Assembly: GCA_001769275.1 (NCBI GenBank)
Contig: MEOQ01000050.1
Location: 1 to 64,000, forward strand
Direction of reading: 5' to 3'
From: Bacteroidetes bacterium GWF2_43_63
GTDB lineage: Bacteria > Bacteroidota > Bacteroidia > Bacteroidales > DTU049
DNA length: 64,000 nt
How positions within the stretch are numbered: the first letter of the stretch is position 1; each line of letters starts with the position of its first letter. The translations under genes were made by a program, and so were the position numbers. Shown piece after piece: positions 61,801 to 64,000 of this stretch. The notes beneath the pieces were generated by a model. The model made no database searches. It saw only the letters and a program-made list of their open reading frames with translations, and was not told where the DNA came from.

Positions 61801-64000
61801 TCCAGAGCCACGAAAGGTTAAACTCTCTGACGTCATCAAGGCCCCGGAACATTTTAAGTATTACCCTAAGCTGGCCGACATAACCGTCCGAACAGAAAGT
61901 TATGGCGCAAACATCAAGGGTGGTTTTGAACAAGAGACCCAATCAATTGTCATAAATTCAAACCACAACTGGACGCCCACTGAATTACGTCACACATTAC
62001 TGCATGAAGTACAGCATGCAATTCAGGGTATTGAGGGATTCGAGCCCGGTGCATCCATGGAGGCGAGGACTGATGCAATCAGTCAAATTGATCAGGAAGC
62101 GCGGTTGTTGATCGGGAAGCAAGAGGATCTAAGCAGGTGGAAAAATCGCAATGTATCTGATCGCGCAAAAGCATTGTCCGAAATCAATGATCAACTCAAA
62201 CGCCTTGGCAAAATCAGGCAGAGACTCGCATTTGAATTGTCGGACAACGATGCTTACAGGGTTAAGCTTGGAGAGGTAAACGCAAGAAATGTAATCTTCA
62301 GGGATGAAAAGAGAAATGAATTCGCTGAGAAATTAATAAAGGATGGAGTAAAACCGGATGAGGCCATTGTTATTGCTGACAACCTTGTTATGGCGCAGCC
62401 ATTCTCTGTTACGTCCGTTATGTCGGGGATGCAGTTTCCGGTATCGATGGATCACACTCTGTATCTGAATGCTATTGTTGAGACTGGCGGTGTTGCGATG
62501 GATGCAACAGCCGAAGCTATTCCGGAAACCATAACGGTTGATGGCGTTGAAAGACCGACCCGCAACAGTGACGGCAAGGCAATTCATCCAACCATTTCCG
62601 GTATTGAAAACTTTTGGAAGTGGTTTGGAGATAGCAAGGTTGTGGATGAGTCTGGCCGGCCGCTGGTAGTAAACCATGGCAGCCTTAGTAATTTCACTGA
62701 GTTTGATATTGAAAAGTCTGGACAATCAAACGATATTGCAAAAGTTGGCTTTTGGTTTTCGTCAGCTGAAAATTTCGGGGAAAACTTTGCAAAAGAAATT
62801 TGGTACGGTGAGGGAAATAGTCCGGTAGTGTACGACACATATCTATCAATCAAAAACCCTAAAATATTTACAACCGACTCGGTTGATCCTAAAGCCATAT
62901 CTGATATTCGATCAAAGATAGATGCTGCGGAAAATACTATATCGAAGCTCAGGAGCAAGTGGAGTGAGTATTATGGAAACTGGCAAGAACTTGAGGCGTT
63001 TAATCTCTCCGCTTATGGACGGATTGATGACACAAACAGGGATTATTATTCAGCCAGAACAAAAGGGAGTGCTGCGGCAATGTCTGACGGACTTCAAGCA
63101 GCTGAGTATGTGAAAGAATTGTCGGTGCTTAAAGATAAATCTGACGAACTTCATTATTCCGATGCGTATCAGAAGTTTAGAACCGATGTTTACAAAATAG
63201 CCGGGAAGGGGTCGAGGGATGCAAACATCGGCGGACTTGGAATGTCTTTGAATAATGCAGGCGAGGTTGTAAAAGAATATGTCGAGAATCTTAAAAATGA
63301 TGGATATGATGGAATAGTTATCAAGGGAACATCCTTTGACAACGGTGCTGCAGGAGGGAATAATGATCAATTTGTCGCGCTTGATCCCAATCAGATCAAG
63401 TCTGCAACCGGTAACACCGGCGCCTTTGATCGGAATAAACCGCAGATACAATTCCACGCATCCACAAAAACCCCATCGCCAAAAACCTACCAGTCTACAG
63501 TCGAAACAGCACTCAGCAAGATCCAGCAGAATAAAGCGCTGCCGGCACAATGGAAGGCTATGCTGATGAATTCCGGAGCGAAGCCTGCAGAACTTGACTG
63601 GATGGGATGGGATGATAATTTCAATGAGTCGGGAAAAATATTCACCAGAGAGGATATTCAGAAATGGGTCGATGAGAATCGGGTGGAGATTGAGGATATA
63701 ACCAAAGGGGAAATTAGACCAACAATTGATCCTAATATTAAAGTGTGGGAGAATTGGGCTAAAAGTAAATATCCGGATGCTGAGAATATTGAAGTTGTTC
63801 AAAATGCATCTTCGGCAACACAATTTGGCTACAATGTATTAGTTGATGGCAAGATGGTGATACAAGGTGGTGCTCAGACGTATGACTACCAGTTACCCAA
63901 ATTGACCGACGCAAAATATTCAGACTACCAACTCCCCGGCGGAGACAATTACAAAGAGATGCTGTTGACGATGCCCGTAAGCGTATCGGGGAAAATAACG
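55835..64000 (+). CDS. Giant polyvalent internal-virion protein, truncated by the window end
   Basis: An open frame of at least 2,722 codons with no stop before the window end. Residues 1-870 are helical with hydrophobic stretches (~450-550), like core ejection proteins. Gln/Glu/Pro-rich linkers follow (~875-920, ~965-1010, ~1085-1175). Then: an InPase-like domain (~1180-1322: GYFERTEGKDKDQVDVFLGD, DEHKVMLGFNS); a metalloprotease-like motif LIAHEVVAHHGMRQLFG (H1781/E1782, HEx3H, MPTase-PolyVal type); a second zincin motif LLHEVQHAIQG (H2057-H2061, HExxH); an ADP-ribosyltransferase-like domain (ART-PolyVal, ~2260-2541: FWKWFGDSKVVDESGRP, LVVNHGS with H2281, DPNQIKSATG); and an LPD-type domain (~2550-2628). 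In polyvalent proteins such domains are thought to enter the host with the DNA. Ends at the window edge. Confidence 0.85.
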   Translation, partial: MLPDNDPTKNQQQRTVNFDEIQKGAKMYGGGQTTPVQTTYSPQVPVIEQPDGGDENIGGALKNKPGINPAYKNYKPKPKPEPEQASPLNYDFGFDPNALLEQKSETTQMTATPQTTQAAANQVKGNQILAQPNIEKSELTGETRDANKRISDDFESIVLNYGVGDDAFQRFSDYLIRTQKMSPEDAENLANLTFAKVNSPDRVTLTKPDITPEQFLLNQDAQSQFAIADYLQQIDQRLTKLNYSGVNAAGAAKQEQVKGYQKQEFTPGVFDNGYMTTDKVREMIDVIPAMGEAGNMDAITMAKVHAANRIDQLNVDQATKDKYKKMAEDRLSTMDPILATEWVLRDRLIEIETALSIPQNEIFSNPEGVKQRLLEAGLPNGEAIFDELANIGAGLKQIEKTKEIKAAPKRGEESVGDFFQYFADNGEEALADALTLGLYGYGQTQDVKNLVERGTGPNASDADKAALMGYIFKDEAAKNNQLSWVYNTGGAVSEMVPFMLTFGAGRGMAKGMSRGATKYVIQQTEKITTKILPRIAGTVTSASIEGAFYTAVSPAFLESYANRQMKDVVFSTSPDGSITADFSKVEDPITSAYKAGVSTWLEFSTEGVGELFTGGRKLVMSELNKRIGKNILQKSGDELVSFMSKAKSDLRWDGTLSEYFEELVNGIAAPILTGEGDVSDFFEKENQYQLITSILLMDGAFKTAEASANGVSNIQNATNKRAYNKAGDVLVQTMGPDDANQLRDIMMIDDVEKREQAFIENGYLTPESSIDINAGNKIDSPEKASALIEFVKAASNYQISSDFEIQKIEEDLSKVVNKESGNIVIAEDAEGENYFVVQRSMKSVLAVNMETGKPQWKSADSLRIISDMPADKFAQGHAQQQEQETEAEILLQEEAQQQVQPEAQPEAQQQTPAYVPKLRDRHTIDGKEYYVAQMGDGMIQLNPVENPDGLAAPVTIPEQQLSEMVAAQQQPVVETPVTTEGSPVTTEGQITNTEGEQQAPQPVIKQFGTSDGKVNVDFTIDENKIATSNSTYDSEADAQKIITKLAPRFTGKREFTVVDVSDPNDVDAPNEYRIVSHPIQKAQAEQVQPVVEQQPVAETPIEQQAPVIEQQPIQEQPNETLTPTAETLTPQQETPQAEVIQPETEQAPVIEVPENTSSPEEITQQEAVTNTNPTEKQKEAGNYKKGRIEVQGLNIAIENPKGSERSGVDANGEPWSTTMNNTYGYFERTEGKDKDQVDVFLGDDLISENVYIIDQLDNNGNFDEHKVMLGFNSSAEAVAAYMANYDEGWTGFGAVTEMEMDNFKDWLGDGKRTHLPLSYSPSVGKATSETEFIDYVIKNSADPSQIYQAWQMENDRLPYNTLKPWQQALADGGYKTTQKSFANVYDPEQITQTLARMFFNKKGTPLDVIAMGFDMEGSQQDAEKIAEFMVELSRSNPKNSARRMALAEKFRTITGVWPSQYQRVSSKNNIEVIESFLKRYTSDKSMDLLSRLESVRNELTNDNYETIRHLIIDSRNGQIEKPVFQSTQTESSGSEFNQENQSSVPDDPGARPDSNEGEEDLTELESPFHAADSNLSPQSRQRIQQIDKEIAAARARWKVAVNERDKHAKELQNRVNLFGVDQEGPTNQIGMFDDVESDTSSENFQAAMAPYQRKVDEAKKYIDSLEKIRGEIISTDGNNLTLFRSNALEQIVAAAENDIAWHRLIQSVANDFAKGFGIPVRAISNMNELPDNVKEELKKAKAAKSDFMIDGFYNETSGSPEVVLIPSNISDVDKVKTLIAHEVVAHHGMRQLFGEKFDKLLTQVYNGMSEEQRAEIIDINKGYYSGKPQAIADEFLAYSFEDLMNGTAPTWMQSIWAEIKQMVRDLFNAYGIPFSETDLRVLAEKSKQNLIRNAAKQSVVAGQPMFSMAGDNAIKNMDEAIIVEEKKVEALQMSVLGYGANEIKLVTGWEKGPDGKWFYEFSDRNFTLKGSNVKSIIQDISIDFADPLDPEPRKVKLSDVIKAPEHFKYYPKLADITVRTESYGANIKGGFEQETQSIVINSNHNWTPTELRHTLLHEVQHAIQGIEGFEPGASMEARTDAISQIDQEARLLIGKQEDLSRWKNRNVSDRAKALSEINDQLKRLGKIRQRLAFELSDNDAYRVKLGEVNARNVIFRDEKRNEFAEKLIKDGVKPDEAIVIADNLVMAQPFSVTSVMSGMQFPVSMDHTLYLNAIVETGGVAMDATAEAIPETITVDGVERPTRNSDGKAIHPTISGIENFWKWFGDSKVVDESGRPLVVNHGSLSNFTEFDIEKSGQSNDIAKVGFWFSSAENFGENFAKEIWYGEGNSPVVYDTYLSIKNPKIFTTDSVDPKAISDIRSKIDAAENTISKLRSKWSEYYGNWQELEAFNLSAYGRIDDTNRDYYSARTKGSAAAMSDGLQAAEYVKELSVLKDKSDELHYSDAYQKFRTDVYKIAGKGSRDANIGGLGMSLNNAGEVVKEYVENLKNDGYDGIVIKGTSFDNGAAGGNNDQFVALDPNQIKSATGNTGAFDRNKPQIQFHASTKTPSPKTYQSTVETALSKIQQNKALPAQWKAMLMNSGAKPAELDWMGWDDNFNESGKIFTREDIQKWVDENRVEIEDITKGEIRPTIDPNIKVWENWAKSKYPDAENIEVVQNASSATQFGYNVLVDGKMVIQGGAQTYDYQLPKLTDAKYSDYQLPGGDNYKEMLLTMPVSVSGKIT

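Larger units (their letters stand above)
42115..64000. mobile_element. Left part of an integrated phage, continuing beyond the window
   Basis: From here on the gene style changes: short overlapping genes on the minus strand, a fibre-like gene, tRNA-type genes, virion-like genes on both strands and a giant polyvalent protein. The host's palindromic repeat families are absent. The left boundary at tRNA-Leu(CAG) is inferred; the right boundary, integrase, terminase, portal and capsid are not in the window. A podovirus-like particle is suggested by the internal-virion-type genes at 54.4-64 kb. Confidence 0.75.

Noticed and set aside
62584..63823. Minus-strand frames at the right end
   Set aside because: They lie opposite the giant polyvalent gene, whose frame is open and rich in recognisable domains.

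Overview
The window looks like a chromosome segment of a Bacteroidota (Bacteroidetes) bacterium carrying the left part of an integrated phage. Lineage evidence seen in the sequence: a SusC/SusD pair, type IX secretion C-terminal sorting domains, promoters of the TAnnTTTG type, few Shine-Dalgarno sequences, and a DUF1015 gene next to serC-serA. I cannot name the genus. The metabolism suggests an anaerobic or fermentative, polymer-using organism (inference).

Host part, 1-42.1 kb. 0.2-9.4 kb: a MerR regulator divergent from a secreted GH29 fucosidase, an esterase-like lipoprotein, proline-catabolic pruA, a nucleotidyltransferase, a T9SS-secreted protein and an outer-membrane barrel. 9.4-14.3 kb: a minus-strand acyl-CoA operon (AbfD-like flavoprotein, acyl-CoA dehydrogenase, EtfB, EtfA) in which both flavoenzymes lack residues usually needed for their textbook chemistry. 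14.9-18.1 kb: a receiver-domain protein, a small lipoprotein, a RhuM/PLD-like fusion and a hairpin-rich stretch against tRNA-Arg. 18.3-28.4 kb: SusC, SusD and two tandem PNGase F-like T9SS proteins, read as a glycoprotein-deglycosylation and uptake locus. 28.5-33.9 kb: a tandem repeat and tRNA-Pro, tsaC, a transaldolase-family gene, the SRP RNA and two secreted proteins. 34.0-36.1 kb: two HEPN-nucleotidyltransferase modules, the second with a frameshifted HEPN gene. 36.5-41.7 kb: serC, serA, a four-helix (S23-type) protein, DUF1015 and an M50-like membrane protein, then two tRNA-Leu genes.

Phage part, about 42.1 kb to the end. It begins directly after tRNA-Leu(CAG), a plausible attachment site. 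A tightly overlapping minus-strand block (54.2 to 42.2 kb) holds two virion-like genes, a run of small early-type genes, a PP-loop ATPase, an XRE regulator, a broken DNA methyltransferase and a tail-fibre-like gene. It also contains tRNA-Asn, an odd tRNA-like element and an 11-bp iterated array. A plus-strand block (54.4 kb onward) holds two internal-virion-like genes and an open frame of at least 2,722 codons, a giant polyvalent protein with an InPase-like domain, two zincin-like motifs and an ART-PolyVal-like domain. Capsid, portal, terminase and integrase are not in the window.

The host intergenic regions are rich in dispersed palindromic repeats of several families, while the phage block has none of them. 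All family assignments are from reading the sequence and memory of the families; no search was run.
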